A stretch of DNA of 64,000 nt, taken from NCBI RefSeq assembly GCF_001667035.1, contig NZ_LZIR01000041.1, positions 16,393 through 80,392 of the forward strand. The letters are read 5' to 3'. Origin of the DNA: Mycobacterium sp. 852002-51057_SCH5723018 (GTDB taxonomy: Bacteria; Actinomycetota; Actinomycetes; Mycobacteriales; Mycobacteriaceae). The notes beneath the pieces are model-generated. The model saw nothing but the letters and a program-made list of their open reading frames with translations, did not search any database and was not told the origin of the DNA. The position numbers and the translations under genes are program-made. Positions 24,148 to 31,762 of this stretch are shown in pieces; position 1 is the first letter of the stretch; every line of letters begins with the position of its first letter.

Positions 24148-24957
24148 CTACTCCGTTTGGCTCGATCGTGATACCGCCCACCGACCAGTAAACGACGGCT
24201 CTCGTCGCTCGGCGAAAGCCGCATAGGCGGCCGCCGCATCGGCAGTCGCAAAATTGCCCACTTGCGCGCGCGCCTCGTTCGCCAGCGCGTCGCGCAGGGT
24301 GCGGTCAACACCTTCGTTCAGCAGGGCCTTGGTCTGGGCGAGCGCCACCGGCGGTCCGGCCGCGAGCCGGCCGGCCAGCTCTTTGACGAAGGAGTCGATC
24401 TCGGCGCCGGGCACCACCCAGGTCACCAGGCCCAGGGCGTGGGCTTCGGCGGCGTCGATCGTGTCGGCCAGCAGCGCAAGCCGCTTGGCCTGTTGCAGCC
24501 CAACAAGTTTGGGCAGCAGCCAGGAGCCACCAAGGTCGATGGACAGGCCGCGCTTGGAAAAGACCTGGCAGAACGTCGATTCCGGCGTCGCAACCACCAA
24601 ATCGCAACCCAGCGCTAGGTTCCATCCCGCGCCGACGGCCACGCCGGTCACTTTGGCGACTGTCGGAACCGGGAGCTCGTGCAATGCCAGCGCCGCGTCG
24701 GTCAAGCGCTGCAACTTGTCTTTCGGATGAACGTCGTCGGTCACGGAGATGTCGGCGCCGGAGCAGAAGCTCCCGCCGGCGCCGGTGATAACGAGTGCGC
24801 GCACGGTGCGGTCCCGGCCGGCCGCGTTGAGGGCGTCCCGCAACGCGACCCAAAGCTCGGGGTTGATCGCGTTCTTGCGGCGCGGACGGTTCAAGGTCAG
24901 TGTGCGCACCCCGTCGCGGTCCTCTGACAACAGCACGGGGCCGTCGGTCGCGGTCAC
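24148..24957 (-). CDS. Enoyl-CoA hydratase/isomerase
   Basis: The product is 269 aa from GTG 24957. Crotonase motifs are LNRPRRKNAINPELW, GAGGSFCSGADIS (first oxyanion region) and GVAVGAGWNLALGCDLVVA. The catalytic region FSKRGLSIDLGGSWLLPKLVG has Asp where hydratases carry the second Glu, a pattern often seen in isomerases. The GTG overlaps the stop of a 21-codon SDR remnant. It probably hydrates or isomerises the double bond made by the 25019 acyl-CoA dehydrogenase. Confidence 0.9.
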   Translation of the reverse strand: MTATDGPVLLSEDRDGVRTLTLNRPRRKNAINPELWVALRDALNAAGRDRTVRALVITGAGGSFCSGADISVTDDVHPKDKLQRLTDAALALHELPVPTVAKVTGVAVGAGWNLALGCDLVVATPESTFCQVFSKRGLSIDLGGSWLLPKLVGLQQAKRLALLADTIDAAEAHALGLVTWVVPGAEIDSFVKELAGRLAAGPPVALAQTKALLNEGVDRTLRDALANEARAQVGNFATADAAAAYAAFAERREPSFTGRWAVSRSSQTE

Positions 24958-25019
24958 GTCACCATGCCGCCGTCCACCGGCAGCACTTGGCCGGTGATGT
25001 ACGACGCGGCATCGGTCAT
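24954..25019 (-). pseudogene. Remnant of a short-chain dehydrogenase C-terminus (21 codons)
   Basis: Read leftward from an ATG at 25019, 21 codons encode an AASYITGQVLPVDGGMV segment, which is the C-terminal signature of SDR (FabG-like) enzymes. The intact SDR at 51058 ends with SYITGQVLWVDGG, and that at 45695 with RYVTGTVLPVDGG. No Rossmann part remains upstream: the ATG overlaps the stop of the acyl-CoA dehydrogenase (TGATG). The remnant's stop overlaps the GTG of the enoyl-CoA hydratase. A whole SDR gene has probably been deleted between these genes, leaving an in-frame tail. Confidence 0.75.
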
Positions 25020-26200
25020 CAGTAGCTCCTCGGCAGCTTCAGGGCGTGGGCCCCAAGGAAGTTCAGGATCATCTCCTGGCTGATCGGCGCGATCTTCATC
25101 AGCCGGGCCTCACGGAAGTAGCGTGCCACGTGGTATTCCTCGGCGTAGCCCATGCCGCCGTGGGTTTGCAATGCGCGGTCGGCGGCGGTGAAGCCGGCGT
25201 CGGCGCACAGGTATTTTGCCGTATTCGCCTCGCGCCCACAGGGTTTACCGTTGTCGTAGAGCCAGGTTGCCTTGCGCAACATCAGCTCGGCGGCGTCCAG
25301 CCGGGCCAGCGAATCGGCAAGCGGGAACTGGATGCCCTGGTTCATGCCGATCGGGCGGCCGAACACCTCGCGATCGTTGGCGTAGCGGACCGCCTTCTCC
25401 AGCGCGACCCGCCCGATGCCCAGCGCCTCGGCGGCGATCAGCATCCGCTCCGGGTTCAGTCCGTCGAGGATGTACTGAAATCCCTTGCCCTCCTCGCCGA
25501 TCCGGTCCTCGACCGGGATCTCGAGGTTGTCGATGAACAACTCGTTGGAGCTGACGGCGTTCCGGCCCATCTTGCGGATGGGGCGGACGTCGACCCTGCT
25601 GCGGTCGAGGTCGGTGAGGAACAGCGTCATCCCGTCGGTCTTCTTCGCGACTTCGTCGTAGCTTTGGGTGCGCGTCAGCAGCAGGATCTTGTCGGACTCC
25701 ATGGCTTTCGAGATCCATACCTTGCGGCCGTTGACGATGTAGCGATCGCCATCACGTTTGGCGAAGGTGGTGATGCGCGATGTGTCGAGCCCGGCGCCCG
25801 GCTCGGTCACCCCGAAGCAGACATGAACCTCGCCGGTCGCGACGGAGGGCAGCGTGCGCTGTTTGAGGTCCTCAGAGCCGTGCACCACCACGGGTTGCAT
25901 TCCGAAGATGGACAAGTGAATTGAGCTGGCGGCGTTCATAGCGCCGCCGGACTTGGCGACCTCTTCGAGCAACAGGGTGGCCTCGGTGATGCCGAGGCCG
26001 TGCCCGCCGTACTCGGTCGGAATTGTCATGCCCAGCCAACCGCCGTCGGCGATGGCCCGGTAGAACTCGGTCGGAAATTCGTGTGCCTGGTCTTTTTCCA
26101 TCCAATACTGGTCGTCGAACTTCCGCGCCAGCTCGGCGACCGACCGGCGGATCAGCTCCTGGTCATCGGTCAGCTCGAAATTCATTCCACCGCCGGGCAC
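25019..26200 (-). CDS. Acyl-CoA dehydrogenase
   Basis: The product is 393 aa from GTG 26200, with AAAGGAG about 9 nt upstream; ATG 26185 (MNFELTDDQ) is an alternative. It is a complete FadE: FGVTEPGAGLDTSRI, YIVNGRKVWISKA, GMNQGIQFPLADSLARLDAAELML, THGGMGYAEEYHVARYFREARLMKIAPISQEMI. The C-terminal pattern is nearer to short-branched or glutaryl-type single-subunit enzymes than to the heteromeric FadE pairs elsewhere in the window. It is first in the operon with the SDR remnant, enoyl-CoA hydratase and thiolase. Confidence 0.92.
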   Translation of the reverse strand: MPGGGMNFELTDDQELIRRSVAELARKFDDQYWMEKDQAHEFPTEFYRAIADGGWLGMTIPTEYGGHGLGITEATLLLEEVAKSGGAMNAASSIHLSIFGMQPVVVHGSEDLKQRTLPSVATGEVHVCFGVTEPGAGLDTSRITTFAKRDGDRYIVNGRKVWISKAMESDKILLLTRTQSYDEVAKKTDGMTLFLTDLDRSRVDVRPIRKMGRNAVSSNELFIDNLEIPVEDRIGEEGKGFQYILDGLNPERMLIAAEALGIGRVALEKAVRYANDREVFGRPIGMNQGIQFPLADSLARLDAAELMLRKATWLYDNGKPCGREANTAKYLCADAGFTAADRALQTHGGMGYAEEYHVARYFREARLMKIAPISQEMILNFLGAHALKLPRSY

Positions 26201-26224
26201 TTGGGGCGTCTCCTTTCAGCGCGA

Positions 26225-26276
26225 GCAGACATAAAAGCCCCCGACACGCCGACGAATTTGGCGCTTTTGCGTCTGC
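26225..26276. terminator. Stem-loop, copy of a dispersed GCAGAC...GTCTGC element
   Basis: GCAGACATAAAAGC pairs imperfectly with GCGCTTTTGCGTCTGC (arms 26225-26238 and 26261-26276). It lies after the leftward amidohydrolase gene (stop 26308) and before the acyl-CoA dehydrogenase start at 26200. It is therefore a plausible transcription terminator. It is related to the hairpins at 982 and 39218. Confidence 0.6.
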
Positions 26277-26307
26277 CCGCCGGGCGCGGCGCCTGCGTCA
26301 GCCTGCC

Positions 26308-27606
26308 TCAGTCTCTGTTGCCGGTGAGCTCTTTGGCGTTGGCGGCAAAGTCCTGGAACGACGAACCCGACCTGGTGTCCTTGTGGTGGCTGAGGGCCCG
26401 GATGGACACGTCGTGCCCCTCGGCGGCCTTGCGCAGGGCACCGACCGTGGCCTGCTCCGGCGTGATGTGGGTGAAGGGGTCGAACGAGTACCAGCGCATC
26501 GCGTTCTCGTGCGTGATCTTCTTGATCTCGTCGTCAGGCACGTTGTTCAGGCTCAGGACGTCCCAGAGCTCTTCGGGCGCACCAGGCCACATCGAGTCGC
26601 TGTGCGGATAGTCGGCCTCCCAAGCGATGTTGTCGATGCCGATCATGTTGCGCAGCTGCACGCCCACCTTGTCGCTGATGAAGCAGGTCAGGAAGTGCTC
26701 ACGGAAGACCTCGCTGGGCAGCTTGCCGCCGAAGTTCTGGTGCGTCCACGTCGAGTGCATTTCGAAGGTGCGGTCGGCCCGCTCGAGGAAGTACGGGATC
26801 CACCCGGTGCCGCCCTCCGAGAGCGCGACCTTCAGATCCGGGTACTCCTTGATCGGCCTGGACCACAGCAGATCGGCGGCCGCCTGCACGATGTTCATCG
26901 GCTGCAGCGTGATCATCACGTCCATCGGTGCGTCGGGTGCCGTGATCGCGAGCCGGCCGGAGGATCCGATGTGCACGTTCATCACGGTGTTGGTGTCGCA
27001 CAACGCTTTCCAGAGCGGATTCCAGTACGAGTCATGGAAACTGGGATAACCCATCGCGGCGGGGTTCTCGGTGAACGTGAGCGCGTGCACGCCCTTCTTC
27101 GAGACGCGCCGCACCTCGGCGGCGCACGCCTCGGCATCCCAGATCACGGGCAATGCCATCGGGATGAACCGCGCCGGGTACGCGCCGCACCACTCGTCGA
27201 TGTGCCAGTCGTTGTAGGCCTGCACCAGAGCCACCGAGAACTCCGAATCCTCGGTGGCGAACAGGCGCCCGGCGAAACCGGGGAACGAGGGGAAGCAAAT
27301 CGAGGCCAGAATGCCGCCGGCGTTCATGTCCTTGATGCGTTCGTCGACGTTGTAGCACCCGGGGCGAATCTCATCGAGACCCTGCGGCTCCAGCCCGTAC
27401 TCCTCTTTCGGCCGGCCGGCCACCGCGTTGAGCGCCACGTTGGGGATCACGGTGTCGCGGAACTTCCACATGTCCGAGCCATCGGGGTTGTGCACCAGCC
27501 GGGGCGCGTCGTCGAGGTACTTCTTCGGCAGGTGGTCCTTGAACATGTCCGGCGGCTCGACGGTGTGGTCATCGACGCTGATCAGGATCATGTCTTCTTT
27601 GTTCAT
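26308..27606 (-). CDS. Amidohydrolase-2 family protein
   Basis: The product is 432 aa from ATG 27606 (MNKEDMILISVDDH), chosen because GAGAGGGA lies 6 nt upstream; ATG 27612 is too close to it. The N-terminal motif is SVDDHTVEPPDMF. Later motifs are MNVHIGSSG (His), LKVALSEGGTGW and IAWEADYPHSDSMWPG with the catalytic Asp. Proteins of this subgroup are common in mycobacterial steroid and aromatic catabolic clusters and act as metal-dependent hydrolases or decarboxylases. It is monocistronic, divergent from the Rieske oxygenase operon, with its own operator box at 27660. Confidence 0.87.
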   Translation of the reverse strand: MNKEDMILISVDDHTVEPPDMFKDHLPKKYLDDAPRLVHNPDGSDMWKFRDTVIPNVALNAVAGRPKEEYGLEPQGLDEIRPGCYNVDERIKDMNAGGILASICFPSFPGFAGRLFATEDSEFSVALVQAYNDWHIDEWCGAYPARFIPMALPVIWDAEACAAEVRRVSKKGVHALTFTENPAAMGYPSFHDSYWNPLWKALCDTNTVMNVHIGSSGRLAITAPDAPMDVMITLQPMNIVQAAADLLWSRPIKEYPDLKVALSEGGTGWIPYFLERADRTFEMHSTWTHQNFGGKLPSEVFREHFLTCFISDKVGVQLRNMIGIDNIAWEADYPHSDSMWPGAPEELWDVLSLNNVPDDEIKKITHENAMRWYSFDPFTHITPEQATVGALRKAAEGHDVSIRALSHHKDTRSGSSFQDFAANAKELTGNRD

Positions 27607-27659
27607 GGCCATTCCCTCTCGTCGGATCCATCGGTCGCTTGCGCCTAGATCACCGTTTT

Positions 27660-27674
27660 GAAAACTATCTTCTC
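27660..27674. promoter_or_regulatory. GAAAAC-TAT-CTTCTC, putative TetR operator (copy 5)
   Basis: It matches the 15-bp pattern with three mismatches in total. It lies 53 nt upstream of the amidohydrolase start at 27606. A further left half-site (GAGAAT) begins at 27682. Confidence 0.5.
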
Positions 27675-27899
27675 CCGAAGCGAGAATCAACATTCAGGGT
27701 AGCCGCCCGACCCGGACGGCCAAACCGCCCGCCGCTTCGACCAGGCGTCACGCAGCGGGAAAATCCGTGGTTTCGTCGCGCCCGCGCCGGCAACCGGGGC
27801 CGGGCGGGGGCGGCAAAGCCCGCCACCGGTCAAGGCCGCCGGCCGCGGGCGCCGGCATTGACCCGCAGGGCGAATCGTGCAACTCTATTGGTTGGAAAT

Positions 27900-27914
27900 G
27901 AGAATCTGATTCTC
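27900..27914. promoter_or_regulatory. Inverted repeat GAGAAT-CTG-ATTCTC, putative TetR operator (copy 6)
   Basis: The 6-bp arms are perfect with a 3-bp spacer. It lies 45 nt upstream of the CMD gene start at 27960, which opens the seven-gene Rieske/acyl-CoA dehydrogenase operon. Confidence 0.7.
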
Positions 27915-27959
27915 TTTCACCGAGAGGTGGTAGAGGGGATGCCGAGAGGAGACTGCGGG

Positions 27960-28499
27960 ATGCGCCTGCAGCCGCTGCCGGCCGATGAGTGGGACGAGTC
28001 GGTCGAGCAGGCACTGTCCGGCATGCTGCCCCCGGAACGGCGCAACCCCCGGGATGCCGGCACCCTCATGTCCACGCTCGTGCGTCACCCGAAACTTGCC
28101 CGCGCCTTTTTGCGGTTCAGCGGCTATCTGCTGTACGGCTCCACTCTCCCGGCGCGCGTCCGCGAGCAGGCGATCCTGCGTATCGCCCATCGGCGCAACT
28201 GCGCCTACGAATGGACGCACCACATGAAGATCGCGAAGGAGGCGGGACTGTCGGAAGCCGACATCGCCGCCGCCCGAACCGGTGAGGCGAACGACGCGTT
28301 CGACCGCGCCGTATTTCACGCCGTCGACGAGCTGGACGAGAAATCCAATCTCTCCGACCAGACGTGGGCCGCTCTGTGCGAACGGCTGGACGAACGTCAG
28401 CGGATGGACTTGATCTTCACCATCGGTGGCTACAACGCACTCGCGATGGCTATCAACACTTTTGGCGTCGAGGTCGAGCCCGACCAACAAGGAAGGTAG
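27960..28499 (+). CDS. Carboxymuconolactone decarboxylase (CMD) family protein
   Basis: The product is 179 aa from ATG 27960 (MRLQPLPADEWDESVEQAL), with AGAGGAGA upstream; ATG 27939 would add seven residues but has poor spacing. The CMD/AhpD-type core is LPARVREQAILRIAHRRNCAYEWTHHMKIAKEAGLSEADI. It has the E...C/Y...H pattern but no CxxC pair, so peroxidase activity of the AhpD kind is unlikely. Related proteins beside ring-hydroxylating enzymes are thought to act on cyclic lactones or hydroperoxides. It is the first gene of the operon. Confidence 0.87.
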   Translation: MRLQPLPADEWDESVEQALSGMLPPERRNPRDAGTLMSTLVRHPKLARAFLRFSGYLLYGSTLPARVREQAILRIAHRRNCAYEWTHHMKIAKEAGLSEADIAAARTGEANDAFDRAVFHAVDELDEKSNLSDQTWAALCERLDERQRMDLIFTIGGYNALAMAINTFGVEVEPDQQGR

Positions 28500-28505
28500 G
28501 AAACA

Positions 28506-29798
28506 TTGGCCCACTTCGCGAAACCAGCCGCGGGAAGCTGGACTGAGAATTACCCCGAACTGGGGACCGCGCCGGTCGACTACACCGATTCGATCGATCC
28601 GGCCTTCTTTGAGGCCGAGCGCGAGGCGATCTTCAAGAAGACCTGGCTCAACGTCGGCCGGGTGGAGCGGCTTCCGCGCACGGGCAGCTACTTCACCAAG
28701 GAACTGCCGTCGGCGGGCCCGGGCATGTCGGTGATCATCGTCAAGACCAAGGACGGCTCGGTCAGGGCGTTTCACAACGTGTGCCGCCACCGCGGAAACA
28801 AGCTGGTTTGGAACGACTATCCGCACGAGGAAACGTCGGGCACCTGCCGCCAGTTCACCTGCAAGTACCACGCTTGGCGCTACAGCCTCGACGGTGATCT
28901 GACCTTCATCCAGCAAGAAGATGAGTTCTTCGACGTCGACAAGAGCCAGTACGGACTGGTGCCGGTGCGCTGCGAGCTCTGGGAAGGGTTCATCTTCATC
29001 AACCTCGACCAAAACGCCAAGCCGCTCGCCGACTACCTCGGCCCGCTGGCCAAGGGCATCGAGGGCTACCCCTTCCACGAGATGACCGAGACCTACTCCT
29101 ACCGGGCCGAGGTCGGCAGCAACTGGAAGCTGTTCATCGACGCGTTCGCCGAGTTCTACCACGCGCCGGTGTTGCACCAGGGGCAGTACACCAAGGAAGA
29201 AGCCGCCAAGATCATCAAGTACGGCTTCGAGGCGCTGTACTACGAGCTGGCGAGCCCGCACGGGATGATCTCCACCTGGGGCGGCCAGGCGCCGCCCGCC
29301 GACATGTCGATGGTCAAACCCATGGACCAGGTGTTGCGCAGCGGGCTGTTCGGTCCTTGGGACAAGCCGGAGGTCATCGAGAACCTCGATCAGCTCCCGC
29401 CGGGCGTGAACCCGAAGAAGGTGACGCAGTGGGGCATCGACTCGTGGCACTTCTATCCGAACTTCATGCTGCTGATCTGGGAGCCGGGCTGGTTCCTGAC
29501 CTATCACTATTGGCCGACGGCGGTCGACAAGCACATCTTCGAGTGCACGCTGTATTTCGTCCCGCCGAGAAACGCGCGGGAGCGGTTGGCCCAGGAGCTG
29601 GCGGCGGTCACGTTCAAGGAATACGCGCTGCAGGACGCCAACACCCTGGAAGCGACCCAGACCATGATCGGCACCCGCGTCGTCAGAGATTTTCCGCTGT
29701 GCGACCAGGAAATCCTTCTCCGCCATCTGCACAAGGTGACCGGCGATTACGTGGCCGGCTGGAAAAAGGAGGTGGTCACCAATGGCGCTTCCCGCTGA
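28506..29798 (+). CDS. Rieske non-heme iron oxygenase, catalytic (alpha) subunit
   Basis: The product is 430 aa from TTG 28506, 6 nt after the CMD stop, with AAGGAAGGTAGG upstream. The Rieske domain ligands are C93-x-H95 and C119-x2-H122 (CKYHAWRY). The mononuclear iron site is FIDAFAEFYHAPVLH with H219 and H224. The C-terminal domain is a START-like fold. Enzymes of this family hydroxylate or demethylate aromatic or steroid substrates. No beta (small) subunit gene is present; the 107-aa protein that overlaps its 3' end is the only candidate partner. The electron donor could be the Rieske ferredoxin at 9055. Confidence 0.92.
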   Translation: MAHFAKPAAGSWTENYPELGTAPVDYTDSIDPAFFEAEREAIFKKTWLNVGRVERLPRTGSYFTKELPSAGPGMSVIIVKTKDGSVRAFHNVCRHRGNKLVWNDYPHEETSGTCRQFTCKYHAWRYSLDGDLTFIQQEDEFFDVDKSQYGLVPVRCELWEGFIFINLDQNAKPLADYLGPLAKGIEGYPFHEMTETYSYRAEVGSNWKLFIDAFAEFYHAPVLHQGQYTKEEAAKIIKYGFEALYYELASPHGMISTWGGQAPPADMSMVKPMDQVLRSGLFGPWDKPEVIENLDQLPPGVNPKKVTQWGIDSWHFYPNFMLLIWEPGWFLTYHYWPTAVDKHIFECTLYFVPPRNARERLAQELAAVTFKEYALQDANTLEATQTMIGTRVVRDFPLCDQEILLRHLHKVTGDYVAGWKKEVVTNGASR

Positions 29799-30105
29799 AT
29801 TCGCCGACCTGGAGCCCTATCTGGACTGGGACCTGGCCACCGAGCCGGAGCGCTACGCCAAGCGGCTGGCCTCTACGATGACCGAGATGCAGGCGTTCTA
29901 CGACGCGGCGTTCCCGCGCCTCAACGATGCCATCGAGTTTTGCGACAAGTTCCCGATCGACGACCTGCCGGAAGACGCGCGGACCCTCATGCACCTGATG
30001 CAGTCGCTGGTGATGGTGTCGTTCCCGATCGAGGCATGGAAGCAGCCGCGGGTGCCCGACAGCGGCGCGGCGTGGGTCGAACTGATTCGGGAGCCGGTGA
30101 TCTGA
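29782..30105 (+). CDS. Small protein of unknown function in the Rieske oxygenase operon
   Basis: The product is 107 aa, overlapping the oxygenase by 17 nt. It is acidic and mostly helical by pattern (ATEPERYAKRLASTMTEMQAFYDAAFPRLNDAIEFCDKFP, DARTLMHLMQSLVMVSFPIEAWKQP), with no signal peptide or metal motif. I do not recognise a family. Translational coupling to the oxygenase suggests a stoichiometric accessory or subunit. It is much shorter than a classical ring-hydroxylase beta subunit (~170 aa) and lacks its NTF2-like pattern. Confidence 0.72.
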   Translation: MALPAEFADLEPYLDWDLATEPERYAKRLASTMTEMQAFYDAAFPRLNDAIEFCDKFPIDDLPEDARTLMHLMQSLVMVSFPIEAWKQPRVPDSGAAWVELIREPVI

Positions 30106-30108
30106 CAG

Positions 30109-31359
30109 GTGCTGACGCTCAAGGCCGCCGGGCTGCTCGACGTTGACGCCGGTGAGATCCTTCGGCCCGGCATCCTGCAGATCGACGGCGACCGGATCAC
30201 CGGTGTCGGTGGTGACGGCGCCTCGATCCAAGGCGAGCTGATCGACCTGGGCGAGGCGATCCTGCTGCCCGGGCTGATGGACATGGAGGTCAACCTGCTG
30301 ATGGGCGGACGCGGGGAAAAGCCCGGCCTGTCCCAGGTGCAGGACGACCCGCCGACGCGCCTGCTGCGCGCGGTCGGCAATGCCCGCCGCACGCTGCGCG
30401 CCGGGTTCACCACCGTGCGAAACCTCGGGCTGTTCGTCAAGACCGGTGGCTACCTCCTGGATGTCGCGCTGGGCAAGGCCATCGACGCGGGCTGGATCGA
30501 GGGGCCGCGCGTGGTGCCGGCCGGTCACGCCATCACACCCACCGGCGGGCATCTGGATCCGACGATGTTCGCCGCGTTCGCGCCGCACGTGCTCGACCTG
30601 ACGGTCGAAGAAGGTATCGCCAACGGAGTCGACGAAATCCGCCGGGCGGTGCGTTACCAGATCAAGCATGGCGCCGAGCTGATCAAGGTCTGCTGCTCGG
30701 GCGGGGTGATGTCGCTGACGGGACCGCCTGGCGCGCAGCACTATTCGGACGAGGAACTGCGCGCGATCGTCGACGAGGCGCATCGGCGCGGGCTGCGCGT
30801 CGCCGCGCACACGCACGGGGCCGACGCGGTCAAGCATGCCGTCGCGGCCGGTATCGATTGCATCGAGCATGGCTTCCTCGTCGACGACGAAGCGATCGCG
30901 ATGATGGTCGAGCACGACACATTTCTGGTGTCCACCCGGCGCCTGGCCGAGGGCATGGACGTTTCGCACGCCCCGCCCGAGCTCCAGGCCAAGGCCGCCG
31001 AGATGTTCCCCAAGTCGCGCGCCTCGATTCTGGCCGCCCACAAAGCCGGCGTGAAGATAGCGGTGGGCACCGACGCTCCCGCGATCCCGCACGGTCGCAA
31101 CGCCGATGAGCTTGTCACGCTGGTGGAATGGGGCCTGCCCCCGCTGGCGGTGCTGCGGGCGGCGACGGTGACCGCGGCGGAACTCATCAATTCCACCGAT
31201 CGGGGGCGGCTCGCGCCCGGCCAGCTCGCCGATGTCATCGCGGTGCCGGGAAACCCATTGGAAGACATAACGGTTACTCGCAACGTCGGCTTCGTCATGA
31301 AAGGCGGGAAGGTCTATGTCGGCACATCAACAAACCAAAAGCGCGCCCACCAGAACTGA
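30109..31359 (+). CDS. Amidohydrolase (imidazolonepropionase-like), HxH motif absent
   Basis: The product is 416 aa from GTG 30109, 3 nt after the previous stop. It is of the PF01979 type: an N-terminal beta sandwich, then a TIM barrel with AELIKV (candidate carboxylated Lys), AAHTHG, CIEHG and VGTDAPAIP. The sandwich is completed at the C-terminus (GQLADVIAVPGNPLEDI). The segment that normally reads LPGLIDxHxH reads LPGLMDMEVN: Glu60 and Asn62 replace both His. The remaining ligands are intact, so it could bind one metal or be non-catalytic. In this operon a lactone or amide ring hydrolase would be expected. Confidence 0.85.
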   Translation: MLTLKAAGLLDVDAGEILRPGILQIDGDRITGVGGDGASIQGELIDLGEAILLPGLMDMEVNLLMGGRGEKPGLSQVQDDPPTRLLRAVGNARRTLRAGFTTVRNLGLFVKTGGYLLDVALGKAIDAGWIEGPRVVPAGHAITPTGGHLDPTMFAAFAPHVLDLTVEEGIANGVDEIRRAVRYQIKHGAELIKVCCSGGVMSLTGPPGAQHYSDEELRAIVDEAHRRGLRVAAHTHGADAVKHAVAAGIDCIEHGFLVDDEAIAMMVEHDTFLVSTRRLAEGMDVSHAPPELQAKAAEMFPKSRASILAAHKAGVKIAVGTDAPAIPHGRNADELVTLVEWGLPPLAVLRAATVTAAELINSTDRGRLAPGQLADVIAVPGNPLEDITVTRNVGFVMKGGKVYVGTSTNQKRAHQN

Positions 31360-31762
31360 CGATTTAGTCGAGATCCAGCAACTGCTCGCCCGCTACGCGG
31401 TCACCATCACCCAGGAAGACATCGACGGCCTCATCGCCGTCTTCACCCCCGACGGCACCTATAGCGCCTTCGGTGATACCTACCGGTTGGACCGATTCCC
31501 GGAGCTGGTGGCCGCCGCGCCAAAGGGCTTGTTTCTTACCGGGACGGCGGTGGTCGACCTCGACGGGGATTCGGCGAGCGGGACCCAGCCGTTGTGCTTC
31601 ATCGACCATGCCACTCACGACATGCGCATCGGCTACTACCGCGACACGTACACCCGCACCGCCGACGGTTGGCGGCTGAAGACCCGTGCCATGACCTTCA
31701 TCCGCCGCAGCGGCCTGCACGACTCGGGGCGCCCGCACGCCGTGGGGCGCCCCACGCCGTGA
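31316..31762 (+). CDS. SnoaL/NTF2-like protein
   Basis: The product is 148 aa from ATG 31316, with GGGAAGG upstream, overlapping the previous gene by 44 nt. It has the NTF2-like fold of SnoaL_4 proteins (EIQQLLARYAVTITQEDIDGLIAVFTPDGTYSAFG, YYRDTYTRTADGWRLKTRAMTFIRR). Members include polyketide cyclases, dehydratases and ring-hydroxylase beta-like proteins. It could therefore serve as a dehydratase or isomerase, or as an NTF2-type partner for the Rieske oxygenase. A 16-bp palindrome sits at its 3' end. Confidence 0.83.
   Translation: MSAHQQTKSAPTRTDDLVEIQQLLARYAVTITQEDIDGLIAVFTPDGTYSAFGDTYRLDRFPELVAAAPKGLFLTGTAVVDLDGDSASGTQPLCFIDHATHDMRIGYYRDTYTRTADGWRLKTRAMTFIRRSGLHDSGRPHAVGRPTP
31741..31756. 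repeat. Perfect 16-bp palindrome CGTGGGGCGCCCCACG before a start codon
   Basis: The palindrome is entirely self-complementary and ends 2 nt before the GTG start of the acyl-CoA dehydrogenase at 31759. It occupies the place of a ribosome binding site. As RNA it could form a tight hairpin only if the centre opens into a loop. Confidence 0.45.

Larger units (their letters stand above)
27613..27959. other. Divergent regulatory region of about 347 bp
   Basis: It separates the amidohydrolase (leftward) from the CMD-Rieske operon (rightward). It contains two copies of the recurring box, one close to each gene (27660-27674 and 27900-27914). A half-match GAGAATCAACATTC also starts at 27682. The middle is GC-rich with no supported gene. 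Confidence 0.6.

Noticed and set aside
27885..29732. 615-codon open frame on the minus strand
   Set aside because: It is antisense to the CMD and Rieske oxygenase genes, whose motifs are unmistakable. The frame lacks any domain and reflects high GC codon bias.
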